Shown in pieces: positions 20,650 to 32,272 of a stretch of DNA of 64,000 nucleotides; positions within the stretch are counted from its first letter, which is position 1, and each line of letters starts with the position of its first letter. A model generated the notes under the pieces. That model did not search any database and was not told the origin of the DNA. It saw only the letters and a list, made by a program, of their open reading frames with translations. The stretch comes from Triglochin maritima (taxonomy: Eukaryota > Streptophyta > Magnoliopsida > Alismatales > Juncaginaceae), in assembly GCA_963682175.1 (NCBI GenBank), contig OY821790.1:508501-572500 (forward strand), read 5' to 3'. The translations under genes were made by a program, and so were the position numbers.

Positions 20650-21104
20650 GGCCCCAAAAATCACTCTTAATAAAGCCCTAACTAAAAGCAAGTAGACATT
20701 GGCCATAGGATTTTGGACGCACTAGGAGAGTAATCTAGTTGAGACCGTCATGGCCTGATCGGCGTTGCCTACCTTGTCGATAGTAGGAGGTACTGGATCT
20801 CCGGATCTGGTATCACTTGCTGGCATTGTGGTCTTCGTTGTAGGGAGGTGAGGTGTGTCGAGGCTAGTGACCTTGAAGTTAGGCATCGTCTAGCCTAAGG
20901 ACCCATTGTCTTACATTGTTTGAATCGTGCTTGCTAGTTAGGCTAGCTCTAGAATTTTTCCATTCTCCTCTGAGTCATCTTCTTCTACGTTATAGTCTCC
21001 TCCCCTTTACACTCTCTGTTAGCGTTTGAGGGTCGAGTCGAGCACTTTTTGCGAGCTTAGCCTCGTGGTGGTGATGGTGGTCGACTCGAGAGTTTTTTGT
21101 TGAG

Positions 21105-22515
21105 ATGGATGGTTACATGGAAGACCATCCATATCATTGTTGGGACCAGGACAATTCTTCCTGGTATTCTGGACCCATGCAACCTGGGGTGGCTCAGACT
21201 AACACCCCGTATGGTTCGGACAATCTTAATTGTGTGACTGAGCAATCTTCATATTGGGGTAACATGAGAGAGGCACCGACTGCAAGACCACAATCTAATT
21301 ATGTCGGATCATATGCTAGTCAACAAACTGAGACATTACAACAAACTTTGGCCTCTTTCATGCGTGTCGTAGACGACATGAGTGCACCGGTGGCTCCAGT
21401 AGCCATGTCGTGCGACTATTGTGGGTTGAGTGGTCATGTTATCGGGGAATGTCCTTATGTTCCCCTAGAGCCTGAGTATGAGCATACATTTTCCCAAAAT
21501 GCTCAATATGACCATTACGCATCCGCGTGCAACCAGAGAGGGATGGATTCGTGGGGTGACAATTCTTATTCGAATTCTTATACTTCATTTTGACCCCAGT
21601 ATCCTCCTCCCGAATACCCAGAATTCTACCAACACCCCACTTCAAATCAGTGGACTCGTTCTCAACCCATCAACACCCAACCCCAAAATTTCCCAAGCTC
21701 TGACTTCGACCTCATAGTTGACCGCATACCTGATTCCTTGAAACAAACTTTCCTTATGTTCATGGAAACCACTCAACAGTCCATACAAAATATGGCACTG
21801 CAAGTGAGTCAAATGTCATAGCAATTACGTGAACGTGAGGAGAGTAACTTTTCTTGTCAACATGAGGATTCATCTTTTGATATCGAACCACCACCACATC
21901 CACAAATTCAAAGCACAATCTTTCAAAGACAAACTCCTAGTCAGTCTAAGGGACTTGGGGTTTCAATTCACGATCACTTGGTGGAGGATTCAATTCCAAT
22001 TGAGAAAAACATGGACCAATTTCATTATGAGTCGGCACAGGATTGTGCCTTTATCTTTTTGTCTCGTGGCCCTTGAGCAACATGATCTTCATGTTGTGCC
22101 TCTTAAGGACTCACCTCTGGTGGAGCAAGAGCTCCCTCGTACCCTCAATTTCAAACAACCTGATGAGAGTTTGCCTCTCACTATTGTTCCTGATCATCTT
22201 GGAAATGATGGAACATCAAATAACTACATTGCTAATGAGGGTATTAGGAGTTCCTTGGAGGATACCTTGGGTATGACACCCACTTTTTGTTCGCATGGTG
22301 TGTCGGACATGCCTAACGAGTTTCTTGACCTCGTTCCGACGCACCAACTTGTTGGTTGGAGAGTTTGGATTGACGATCATAACTTCAGCACCGCAACGGG
22401 AGAAACTCTTCTTCCGTTGCCCCATATTTCCCAAACTCTTGAGAGGTTCAAGCTCTTTCAATTTGATCCTTTGAATGAGACGCCTTTCTGTCCAATTCAT
22501 GAACCTCTCCTTTGA
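21105..22515 (+). pseudogene. B2 gag/RT-relic ORF, broken
   Basis: Starts MDGYMEDHPYHC like B3 and B4. It includes a zinc knuckle CDYCGLSGHVIGEC near residues 104-117. A stop at 21591-21593 ends the first part (162 codons) and a later open stretch (to 22515) continues the B3-like sequence, ending with VGWRVWIDDHNF, the relic of an RT fingers/palm segment. The capsid domain seen in A1 is absent, as in B3, so that loss is ancestral to the family. The frame is interrupted by a stop and at least one frameshift. Confidence 0.85.
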
Positions 22516-22915
22516 TCTTGTGCTCCTTGTGAGGGGGGCCCAAACATGAGTATTATGGCCCCACATGGTGTCATGTTCCTTTTCCAAGTGCATTGACCCA
22601 CTCTTGAGGTTCCCATTTGATGTCTTTTGACAAATGAAGATGGGAACTTATGTTTGTACATAGTTATATTAAAAAAACAAAAAAGTACAATAAAAGACTC
22701 CTTCAGTGAGAATCGATTGTTGTGGGCACCAGCCCTTGAGTATTTGGGCCCCATTTCTTTCACGTATTTGTATCCATTCTTTAGCATCTCACAGGTTTAG
22801 AGGGAATTCGGGTTTGTGTCCATCAACATAACCTTGAACTTCCTTTTACGCTTCATGTTGGTGAGAGTGTCCCTTCTACAAGCATAAATCCATGTATTTT
22901 CATGCTCGCATTCAT

Positions 22916-22950
22916 TGAGGACAATGTATGAAGTAGGTGTGTGTGGGGGG
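22916..22950 (+). promoter_or_regulatory. Internal purine-tract block, B2 copy
   Basis: TTGAGGACAATGTATGAAGT followed by AGGTGTGTGTGGGGGG. Same landmark as in A1, A2 and B3, shortly after the coding region. Confidence 0.5.
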
Positions 22951-23631
22951 TGTTTTTTGTGTGTACATAGTCGAGTCTTTTCCATTGATTTTGCTTTCTT
23001 TTGCTTGTATTGTTAGGATCATGTTAGTGTGTTGCATTTAATATCGGTATATTTGCTTGTCATGATCCTTGGGTGACTTGTCTTCTTTTGCTTGCCTAGT
23101 GCTTTAAAATTTTCACATTTCTTTCAAAATCTTCATGTGTTTGCGAAAGAAAATGTTTTGTGGGTTTTGCGTGTGTTGAGCATGGGCAAAACCGTTGAGA
23201 GACAAAGTAAAAAGAAAGCTCCCAAAATTGTCTTGAACTTGATGCATTAGGATATCTAGTACAACGGCTTTAAGACTTATATAGTCGTTAGGATGCACCC
23301 CGGTTTTCCCTTGGGGGTGAGTAATCATAGGGTTTCAGTACTCAAACATTTAAAGAAATCCACCCTGAACCTAGTGATGCAATAATTCGTGTCTGTTAAT
23401 ATAAGGAAATTTGTTGTAGTCAAGAACCCTTTAAATCTTGTTGTGAGACTTTAAGTGTATTGGTTTTGGTTCATATGTAGATAAGAAATAAGTAAGTAGG
23501 TGTTCTCTCTTCTCGCACGGCTCCTATCACTTGGGAAATTAGGTCTGAGGGGACTTTGTGCCTGGTGCTTTCGAGTCATCTGACTTGGGATGCACCGACC
23601 GAACTCCTGTTACACGGGTGGTAGGGATCGC
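22951..23631 (+). other. B2 3' non-coding region, left of the A2 insertion
   Basis: Non-coding internal sequence closely matching B3 36316-36980, ending GGTAGGGATCGC where A2 inserted (target duplication ATCGC 23627-23631). It continues at 41937. Confidence 0.8.
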
Positions 23632-24900
23632 TGATGCATTGCATACATTGCATCATATGTCTTTCATTTAGATTATTTTTATATAAATAAATGCTACTAA
23701 GGTATTGTTTTGAGCAATTGTGCAGAATTCAGGAGTTACAATACAATTTACCAATATTCGAGCTAAAACGCGTGCAATGGACTTAGATGAATCACAAAGA
23801 CCAATTAGATAGAGGTTCAAGCTCAAGTTGAAGTCCAATTGATTGCATAAGAAGCCAGGGACCTGATCGCAAATTAGAATGACTAAAAAGTTATTTTGGA
23901 GGAGTATTCAAGAAGAAATCAAATTCGGATCTCCATAGATATGCAATAATTGATTTATACGCGTGGAAGCCACCTACAACATACCAAAAACACACCCACA
24001 AAAGCACGAATTCATCTGGACCGTCCATGCGGCGGAATCGCCGCATCTAACGGTCAATATGCGGCAGAATCGCCGCTCGGGTTGCGATCCGTGCCTCCCA
24101 TTTTCGTCCAATTATGTAATCACACGTGTCCTTCCTGATGCATACTTAGGGTTTCTTGTATCGGCTATAAATAGCCCCGAAATTGTGTTGTGTGGGAGCT
24201 TTTTGTATTACATTTTAAAGCAATAAAATTCTGCCCTTTTAATTCTCCATTATCTTTGTCTTTTGTAAGCTTAGTTTTAGATTAATGTTTCATATTCTTA
24301 ATTCCAGTAGAGTAATTTAGTTGTTCTTTATTTTTCTCTTAGAATAATTTGTTGCGTGTTTAGAATAATTGTATTTGTTTTCGTAGATCGTAGTTTAGTA
24401 TAATATTTCTTTTTTTTTGTTTTCATAGTCTCTCGATGATCTCCATGACCCCTTCTCCTCATCTTCTCCCCATGGGTTTCTAAAACCCTCCAAAGGGTGG
24501 GGGTGACGGATTTAGGGTTAGAGAAGAGAGATCGTTTTTATTTTAATTTCTTGTTAGTGTTTTGATCATATGAGTTTTTGTTAAATCAATTATCATATGA
24601 TGCTTAATATCTCACTTGATTTATAATAATTGTCGTAATCTCTAATCTAACTCGAAGATTCATAACTCCCACCCACTGGACTCTCATCCATAGTTATTTC
24701 TTCTTAGTTTTTGCTCTTGTTGTTCTTGCTTTAGAAAAAAAAATCCAAAAATCTCAAACCAACACTATTTCTCTTTTACTTTCCTTAATCAAAGAAAATC
24801 ACAAAAATATAAGAATCTCTCCCTCCTTGTGTTCGACCCGTACCTGCCACCGCTTCAACGCGGCCGTACACTTGCGGTATAAATAAAAAAAATCACATCA
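23632..24900 (+). repeat. A2 5' LTR
   Basis: 1,269 bp, TGATGCATTG...CACATCA. It shares its first ~45 bases and the GGCTATAAATAGCC promoter dyad with A1, but the rest differs, so A1 and A2 are separate subfamilies. Confidence 0.93.
24027..24077 (+). promoter_or_regulatory. Family A palindrome pair in the A2 LTR
   Basis: ATGCGGCGGAATCGCCGCAT (24027-24046, 8-bp arms) and TGCGGCAGAATCGCCGC about 14 bases later, upstream of the TATA box. The 3' LTR has the second copy as GCGGCGGAATCGCCGC, so the 5' copy carries one change. Confidence 0.7.
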
Positions 24901-24906
24901 AGTTTT

Positions 24907-24924
24907 TGGCGCCGTTGCCGGGGA
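24907..24924 (+). other. A2 primer binding site (tRNA-Asp type)
   Basis: TGGCGCCGTTGCCGGGGA, a perfect Athila-type site six bases after the LTR. Confidence 0.9.
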
Positions 24925-25107
24925 GGCGACGAGAAATTTAAGTTTTTTTGTGATTTCGTTTTTTCATTTTGTTTGGATTTTGGTTTTTCGCGATCTACGG
25001 TTTTCTCTGTGCTTTTCAGGAAGTAGTAGAGAGGACACGAAAATCCGGAGACCATCCAATCTGAACAGGCGGCGAAATCACCGTATAATAAATAGAGTCT
25101 GCGGCGG

Positions 25108-26231
25108 AAAGTAGTGGACCCACCTGTTGCACCACCTATGACTCTGAGGGATCGGTGCTACCCAACGATGGCTGCTCAGCCATCGTGCATCGTTATGCCA
25201 ACCATACCGGGTCGCGACTTCGAACTCAAGGCACAATACCTGAGTATGTTGCACAAGTTCACTTCTAAGGAAGATCCATATCTCTTCCTTAGAGAATTTG
25301 AGGAAATCTGCTCCCTTATGCAATACCAGCATATCCCTGAGGAGGCAATGCGTCTTAAATTCGTGCCTCTAGCACTGAAGGACGACGCTAAAAAATGGCT
25401 ATATAGTCTAGCCGAAAGATCCATTAGGAGTTGGGCTGAGTTTGTTCAAGTGTTTTTAAAGAAATATTTCCCCAACCATGAGACTATTAGGATTAGGAAT
25501 GAAATTTGTGCATTCGTTCAATCTAAGAGCGAGCCATGTTATTCCTATTTGGAAAGATTTAAGCACCTTCTGACCCAATGCCCTCATCATGGAATTCCAA
25601 GATGGCAATTGTGCCAAATTATCTATGAGGGATTAACACCTACATCTAGAGTTATGCTAGAATCTGTAAGCCAAGGAAGCTTTATGTCCAAAAATGAGAA
25701 TGATGCTTGGACTTTTCTTGAAGACTTGGCTGATAATAGTATGCAATGGGACACTGCTAGGGCACCAACCAACCCGAGTATTGGATCTAGAATAGCAAAT
25801 CAATCCAGATCAGGTGTCTTAGCTGTAGATGCTTCTATAGCTACTGAAGCGAAATTAGTCACCCTTATGCGTAGGATGGAAACTCTAGAGCTTCAACCCC
25901 GACCCCTAGTAAATCAAATCTCTTCTGTTTCTTGCTCTAGGTGTGGTCAACCTGGTCATGTTTTGGAGGAGTGTGCACACATTTCTTCGGACATGGAACA
26001 AGTTAATGCTGCATTTAATCGTCCTAGGAATGACCCTTATTCGTCAACCTATAATCCAGGTTGGCGCAACCATCCCAATTTTTCATGGAGCCAAGGGAAT
26101 TCAAATCCTGCACCCATGCCTCAGCAAGGCCAACCACCTAGACAACAAATGTATTCAAACAACAACAACAATAATAGTGATGGTCGATTAACTGATTTGG
26201 AAAACTTAATGAAAACATTTGTTCAATTGTA
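25108..26231 (+). pseudogene. A2 gag, truncated at both ends
   Basis: About 370 codons very similar to A1 gag (capsid domain from 25168, zinc knuckle CSRCGQPGHVLEEC near 25940). The leader and natural start codon are missing: the sequence jumps from a damaged leader palindrome (near 25093) straight into the gag body. At 26221-26235 the frame hits a stop where gag C-terminus, linker and protease were deleted; the sequence then resumes at the protease tail (NCRNGLMKLSFGN). Without protease or a start codon it is non-functional. Confidence 0.9.
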
Positions 26232-29231
26232 GGAATGGATTGATGAAATTGTCATTTGGAAATTTGACTACTGAGCTAAATATTTTTAACTTAGGGAAGC
26301 AACCTGGAATCTTCTCTGATGAATCGAGTGAATTGAATTATATTCAGGATTGTAGTGAGGATGATTTGATTTCGGATTACTTAAATTTCACCCAATTGGA
26401 TGAAGTTGATTTTCAAAAGAACCTGAGTGGTGAGGCCATAATTTGTGACCAAATCAATCATATAGGTTCGAATCGATCTTCACCCAATTGGTCAGCCTTA
26501 GGTGGACTTTTAGCCGAACCAAGACCTCAATCCAAACCCTCACTACAAGAACCACCATCACTAGAGTTGAAGCCTCTCCCTACTACACTGAAGTATGCAT
26601 TTTTAGGACCCTCATCCACCCTCCCAGTTATCATAGCATCGGATTTGACCCCCAATCAAGAGAAGGAATTGTTGAGAGTCCTCAGTAGGAATAAAGAAGC
26701 TATTGGATGGACCATTGCCGATATCAAGGGGATTAGCCCATCTATAGTCCAACATAGGATCCATTTGGAAGATGATACTCAACCCCGTAGGGATCCGCAA
26801 AGGCGGCTTAACCCGGTCCTAACTGACGCAGTCAAAAAGGAAATACTTAAGTGGTTGGACAATGGAATTATATACCCTATATCCGATAGTGCTTGGGTTA
26901 GTCTTGTTCAGGTTCTCCCTAAGAAATCTGGAGTTACTGTAGTTGAGAATGAGCTTAATGAGTTAGTCCCGACCCGTATCCAAACCGGTTGGAGGATTTG
27001 CATTGACTATAGGAAACTGAATTCTGCAACCCGTAAGGACCACTTCCCTCTTCCTTTCATAGATCAAATGTTAGAACGGTTGACCGGATATGAGTATTAT
27101 TGTTTTCTAGATGGATATTCCGGCTATAACCAAATTCCTATCGCTCCTGAGGATCAGGAGAAAACTACCTTCACGTGCCCATTCGGCACGTTTGCTTTCC
27201 GTTGCATGCCCTTTGGCTTGTGCAATGCTCCTGCCACATTTCAAAGATGTATGGTTAGCATCTTCTCTGATATGGTGGATAATTTCATGGAAATTTTCAT
27301 GGATGATTTCTCTGTCTTTGGTCCCACTTTTGCCAATTGTTTGAACCATTTGGAATTAGTGCTAGTAAGGTGTAAGGAGAAGAACCTGACCTTAAATTGA
27401 GAAAAATGTCATTTCATGGTTAAGAATGGAATAGTGCTTGGTCACATTGTGTCTAAGGATGGCATTCAAGTGGATAAAGCCAAGGTGGATTTGATTAAGC
27501 ATCTCCCTCCACCAACAAATGTCAAAGAGATTCGTTCATTTTTAGGGCATGCCGGATTCTATCGAAGGTTTATCAAGGACTTTAGTAAGGTGGCTAGACC
27601 ATTGACTGAATTATTAGCGAAGGACTCTAAGTTTGAATTTTCTGATAAATGTTTGGAGTCCTTTAACCACCTTACGAGGGAATTAACGTCGGCACCCATT
27701 ATTCATTCACCCGATTGGACCCAACCCTTTGAGATAATGTGTGATGCATCGGATTACGCCATAGGAGCGGTGTTGGGTCAAAAAATTGAAAAGAAACCTC
27801 ACGTGATATATTATGCTAGTAAAATATTGAATGATGCCCAATTGAACTACACGGTAACTGAGAAAGAATTTCTAGCAGTCATTTTTGCCTTGGAAAATTT
27901 TCGACAATATTTGATAGGCACACATGTGATTATTTACACGGATCATGCGGCCATAAGACATTTAGTGAACAAAAAGGATGCCAAGCCGCGTTTATTGCGC
28001 TGGATCCTACTACTGCAAGAATTTGATGTCGAAATCCGTGATAAAAAGGGTTGTGAAAATGTAGTTGTCGATCACTTGTCTAGAATTCCTCTTAGCCCAG
28101 TGAATAACACACCAGTGAATGAGAACTTTCCGGATGAACAAATTTTGGCTGTGTCTGGCGAACCATGGTTCGCCGATATAGTCAATTTCTTAGTAACTGG
28201 TGTGACCCCGACTGAATGGTCTAAGAACGATCAAGCTAAATTTAGGTCCCTAGTGAAGAATTTTTATTGGGATGACCCATATCTTTTCAAATATTGTTCG
28301 GATCAAATCATTAGGAGATGTGCTCCTGAGGAGGAATTTGCAAGTATTCTATCTTTTTGTCATGACCAAGCATGTGGAGGACATTTTGGAGCTAAGAAAA
28401 CCGCGGCCAAAGTTTTACAGTGTGGATTTTATTGGCCCACCTTATTTAAGGATGCATTTGCATTTTGTAATTCGTGCTCTAGATGTCAAATGCTAGGAAA
28501 ACTCTCTCGTAGAGACATGATGCCTCTGCATCATATTCTCATAGTTGATATCTTCGATGTTTGGGGCATCGATTTTATGGGCCCGTTTCCAATGTCTTTT
28601 GGGAAGGAGTATATCTTGCTAGTTGTGGACTATGTGTCCAAGTGGGTTGAGGCTATCCCCACAAAATCCAATGACAACAAAGTTGTTGTCAAATTTCTGA
28701 AGGAGAATATTTTCTCCCGATTCAGTACTCCACGTACCATTATCAGTGACCGGGGTACTCATTTTTGTAATCGATCATTTGAAGCTTTGATGAGAAAATA
28801 TTCCATAACTCATAAGTTAGCTACCCTGTATCACCCTCAAACAAGTGGACAAGTTGAGGTTTCTAATAGACAAATCAAGCAAATTCTGGAAAAAACGGTT
28901 AATGCCTCACGTAAGGATTGGTCTGTAAAAATTAATGATGCGTTGTGGGCCTATCGGACCGCTTTCAAGACCAATTTAGGAATGTCCCCTTACCGGTTAG
29001 TCTATGGAAAAACGTGCCACTTACCGATCAAATTGGAGCATAGAGCCCTTTGGGCTATTAAGCAACTGAATATGGATTTAGAGGCAGCTGGTAATGCTCG
29101 AAAATTGGATTTAGTTGAGCTTGAGGAAATAAGAAATGAGGCTTATGAGAATGCTAAAATTTATAAGGAAAAGACCAAGGTTTTTCATGATAAATCCATT
29201 GTTAGGAAATCTTTTTCTCCTGGATAGTTGG
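26232..29231 (+). pseudogene. A2 pol: reverse transcriptase, RNase H, integrase (first part)
   Basis: From 26232 a protease tail and linker lead to RT (about 26840-27600) with GWRICIDYRKLNSATRKDHF, FLDGYSGYNQI and the FMDDF active-site motif. RNase H (27720-28080) follows with [28 protein letters not shown] and [10 protein letters not shown]. Integrase has the HHCC zinc finger (28360-28490) and a DDE core with GIDFMGPF and SDRGTHFC. Two nonsense codons break the frame: TGA at 27398-27400, inside RT after the active site, and TAG at 29225-29227 in the integrase C-terminal region. The solo C LTR then interrupts the gene at 29231/30914. Confidence 0.93.
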
Positions 29232-29564
29232 TGTTAGATCCTAACCCTTGCTTACTGTTCTTAATTGTGTTTAGGAGAGGATTAAGGATGGATTGAGATG
29301 GACGGCTGAGATCGAGTCGGAGAAAAGTATATAAAGATTGGTTTTACTCTCTCTCCTCACTCTCTCTCTCGTTCTCTTCTCTCTCACTCTCTCTCTCTCT
29401 CTAGACGCGTCTCTCTCTCCATCAGAGTTTCGTCGGCATTTGTGGAGGCGAGGGGGCTGTTGGAGACGCCGGAAGTGCGGGCATCGTCGTTGTGTTCGCC
29501 GGAGTTCGAGTTTATCATGGAAAAGCTCGCCGTCGTTTCTTCAAAGGCTTCTTCAAGCCTTAAG

Positions 29565-30654
29565 GTATGTCAAACTTGCTTTCAAGCTCACCTAGTGTTA
29601 GTGTGGGAGTGGGAGCGGTCGACGGTAGGCCGTTTCGGGCTCGTCGGACCTGCACAGCCGTTTCTGAACTATAAACGGTCGACCGGTGTTTTGGTTCGGT
29701 CGACCGGTTATAGTGTATTTTGGGTGAATCCCTCGCACCGGTCGAACGATGCCCTTTTGGGCGGTCGACCGGTTGTGCAATTTTTAGTGAGAGAAAACGT
29801 CCTGTGTATTTTCGGTCGAACGGGACCCCTTTGCCGGTCGACCAAAAGTACTGTTGTAGGTCGGTTGGGGCGTTGACCATCTAAACGGTCGACCGCCTGT
29901 TTGACTTGTTCGACCGACGTTTAAGTTAATTTATTGGCCGGTCGACCGGAAGTGTGGTTTCGGTCGACCGTGATGTGAGGACTCTGGGTGAGTTCTACTG
30001 GTGGTTTTCGGTCGACCGATAGGGTTCGGTTGTTCGACCGTTTTACTGTTGATTGCGAAAATGGATTTCTACTGGTGCTTTTCGGTCGACCGGGACCCCT
30101 TTGTCGGTCGACCGTTTGGCGGGTTTTTCGGTTGGGCCAGTTCTCTGGGTGAGGATCGGTCGACCGGAAGCCATGTTTTGTTCGACCATTTTACACTATT
30201 TTTGTGTGTGTGTGTGTTGCTATTGATTGGCTAGAAGGCAACGGGTCTCCGGCCCTTTTGGGGCGACGACACAGACATTCCGGCCCTATAGCGATTAGTG
30301 GTGACACGTGTTGTGATTTATGGCCGTGGCTCCGGCGAATGAGGCAAAGTCGTGGCTCCGGCGAATGATGCAAAACCGTGGCTCCGGTAACACTGAGGCA
30401 ATGAGGGGGTTGTGTGGCCGTGTTTTGGACCGGCGGTGCCTTGTGTGCACGTGTGTTGGTGGGTTGGGGTGAGAGGACCCTTGAGACCCGTGTTGTTGGG
30501 CTATGGCCGGGAGAGAGGTCCCGGGAACTTAGCGAGTGTTTCTGTTGTGGTGTTTTACGTTTCCTTACTCATTTCATTTCTGTCCATATATGTGTTAGGG
30601 TTTGGCATACTGGGTTTCCTCCTGGAAACTCAGGCATTCATTGTCTGCTTTCAG
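29565..30654 (+). other. Predicted intron inside the solo C LTR
   Basis: AAG|GTATGT donor and CTGCTTTCAG|G acceptor, 1,090 bp apart. Both sites correspond exactly to those of the other C LTRs although the interior has diverged strongly. Confidence 0.5.
29615..30190 (+). repeat. CGGTCGACCG palindrome array (solo C LTR)
   Basis: Ten exact copies and about six variants in under 600 bases. It includes two composite pairs spaced by GACCCCTTTG (29811-29845 and 30081-30115) and a GTTGACCATCTAAACGGTCG-type unit (from 29872). Confidence 0.9.
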
Positions 30655-30918
30655 GCCGAGAGCGACGTTAGGTGGGTGGCGTCGGCGGAGGGAGCGCTCG
30701 AGACTTGATCCTGCTTCCCTACATTTTGAGGTGGTTGTGATTACTGTGTGTATTCTCTGTATATGATCTTTTGATGTAATCACATTCGTTTGTAAACTCG
30801 TTCACATATATGTATTATATGTTGGTGCACCAGTTTGTGTATTTCTTTCGTAATGTCCTCGTTGATTGTATGTTTTTAATTTGAAATTTTCCGCTGTGTT
30901 TGAGGACGTTACAGTTGG

Positions 30919-31148
30919 TCCTTCTCTATAACTCTCGCCTTCATCTCTTTTCCGGCAAACTCAAGAGTCGTTGGACCGGCCCTTTCATGATCAAAACCGT
31001 TTTCCCTCATGAAGCGGTTGAGATCAGTAATCCGGAGAACGGTGAAAACTTTAAAGTTAACGGGCATCGATTGAAGCCCTACTTAAATCGTCCCTCCAAT
31101 GTTGCAGAGGAAGTCGTGTTTTTACACGCAATTCCTCATTCTGATTAA
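30919..31148 (+). pseudogene. A2 integrase C-terminus, after the solo LTR
   Basis: The reading resumes after the GTTGG duplication with the integrase tail, including the K-S-R-W-T-G-P-F (GPY/F-like) motif near 30968 and a [10 protein letters not shown] segment, and ends at a stop at 31146-31148. It completes the pol gene begun at 26232. Confidence 0.9.
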
Positions 31149-31282
31149 GTTTTAGTTTATTTCTCAAAAAAACGAAAAAAATAATTAAAAAAATGGTACT
31201 TGACTTATTTTGGAAAACGGTGGAAGTACATGACCTATTTTTCTAAATCTAACGTATACCACTTTAGCAGTATTCTATCACC

Positions 31283-31735
31283 ATGGTGTTTCCTGAGAAG
31301 AACTTCCACCCGTTGCTTGTTAGTGATCAAAACGGCACCCACTTTTACGACGAAATCATAGCACGGAGTTGGAGCTACTTGGTCCATAATAACAATGATG
31401 TGTACTACCCTAGCTTAGTGGAGGAGTTCTATAGAAGTATCACTAACATAGACCTGGACAGTGGGTACATTTTACTGAATTGGAGAAACAAAGTCTGGGC
31501 GATTGACCTCAACATCATCTCCAACTTGACTGACATACCACAAGGGGCCTCCACTTTGCCATCCGAGGAACTCAGTTTCTATCGGTCACTCATGGGACCA
31601 GATTGTGTGCTTAGCCGTGATCGGGGTATCAAGGGCATCCATGTACCGGAATGTCTTTACAGCATGTAGGTGGGCATGCCAAAATGTCACGAGTAATACC
31701 CACAACACTTCTTTTCACACTATTGAGATGGGCAT
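31283..31735 (+). pseudogene. A2 env-like/plant transposon ORF, first part
   Basis: 128 codons from MVFPEKNFHPLL, with YYPSLVEEFYRSI and a VWAIDLNIISNLTDIP segment typical of the ORF located after integrase in Athila-type elements (often labelled env-like or putative plant transposon protein domain). The frame stops at 31667-31669; in a shifted frame coding-like sequence continues to the B3 insertion site. Whether such ORFs encode an envelope protein is unproven, and no signal peptide or membrane segment is visible here. Confidence 0.7.
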
Positions 31736-32106
31736 TGATTGACATCATTTCATGCTTATATTTGTACCTTATATCCATTATCTTACACCTAAGCAATGCT
31801 ATGTGACGAGTTTTATGTTTAGTTTTCAGAAATAAAGAGGTTTGAAGAGAAGAGCCATGAAAGGACCCAAAAGCAGGAAAAAAGGACCTAATTGTGAGAC
31901 CTGGGGACCAAGATGCAAGGGGGAAGGACCTGATCGTAAGACAGAAGGACCTAAGAGCAAAACAGGAAACTCCACACCATCATGAGGAGTATTTTGTCAA
32001 TTCGATTCGGGTCGGAGCTCCACTAAACCAGATAGATGCATCCAAGACCAAGAAACACACCAAGGCAAGCCCACCAGAAGTCCCAGCCGGATCTGGGCTT
32101 TATAGG

Positions 32107-32141
32107 CCGCCAATTGGCGGTCTGGAACCGCCAATTGGCGG
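32107..32141 (+). promoter_or_regulatory. Family B palindrome pair upstream of the TATA box
   Basis: Two perfect 14-base palindromes CCGCCAATTGGCGG, start-to-start spacing 21 bases (two helical turns), about 120 bases upstream of the TATA box. An identical pair lies in the 3' LTR (37946-37980) and a similar pair in the leader (33473-33508). Confidence 0.8.
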
Positions 32142-32230
32142 TCTGGTTAAGCCCAAATCAGCCAAGATTCGTCCTGGACTTGTATTATCATGTGTTTAGG
32201 CTATTTTTGGTATTGGTTTAGTCCCACATC

Positions 32231-32272
32231 GGGGGATTGTCCCGGATTAGCTTTTTCCATGCTTATAAATAG
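32231..32272 (+). promoter_or_regulatory. B3 core promoter: CGGGGGATTGTCCCG dyad and TATA box
   Basis: CCCACATCGGGGGATTGTCC followed by CGG and, about 25 bases later, TATAAATAG. The dyad-plus-TATA arrangement is retained in every B LTR of the window, including the old minus-strand one. Confidence 0.7.

Larger units (their letters stand above)
29232..30913 (+). repeat. Solo family C LTR inserted in the A2 integrase
   Basis: 1,682 bp, TGTTAGATCCTAACCC...GACGTTACA, with a perfect duplication GTTGG (29227-29231, 30914-30918). It has a TATATAAAG promoter at 29328, a CT-rich initiator region, donor AAG|GTATGT at 29565, ten exact CGGTCGACCG sites, a short tandem GTGGCTCCGGCGAATGA repeat (30323-30390) and a TTTCAG acceptor ending at 30654. 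The internal region was lost by LTR-LTR recombination. Confidence 0.95.

Noticed and set aside
29338..29876. ORFs in the solo C LTR after its TATA box as a protein gene
   Set aside because: The sequence is not conserved as protein in other C LTRs; it fits a transcribed untranslated exon ending at a splice donor.
31894..32199. 101-codon open frame in the B3 LTR, repeated at 37733
   Set aside because: Both are the same LTR sequence; the frame spans the palindromes and promoter, is not kept in other B LTRs, and has no recognisable domain.
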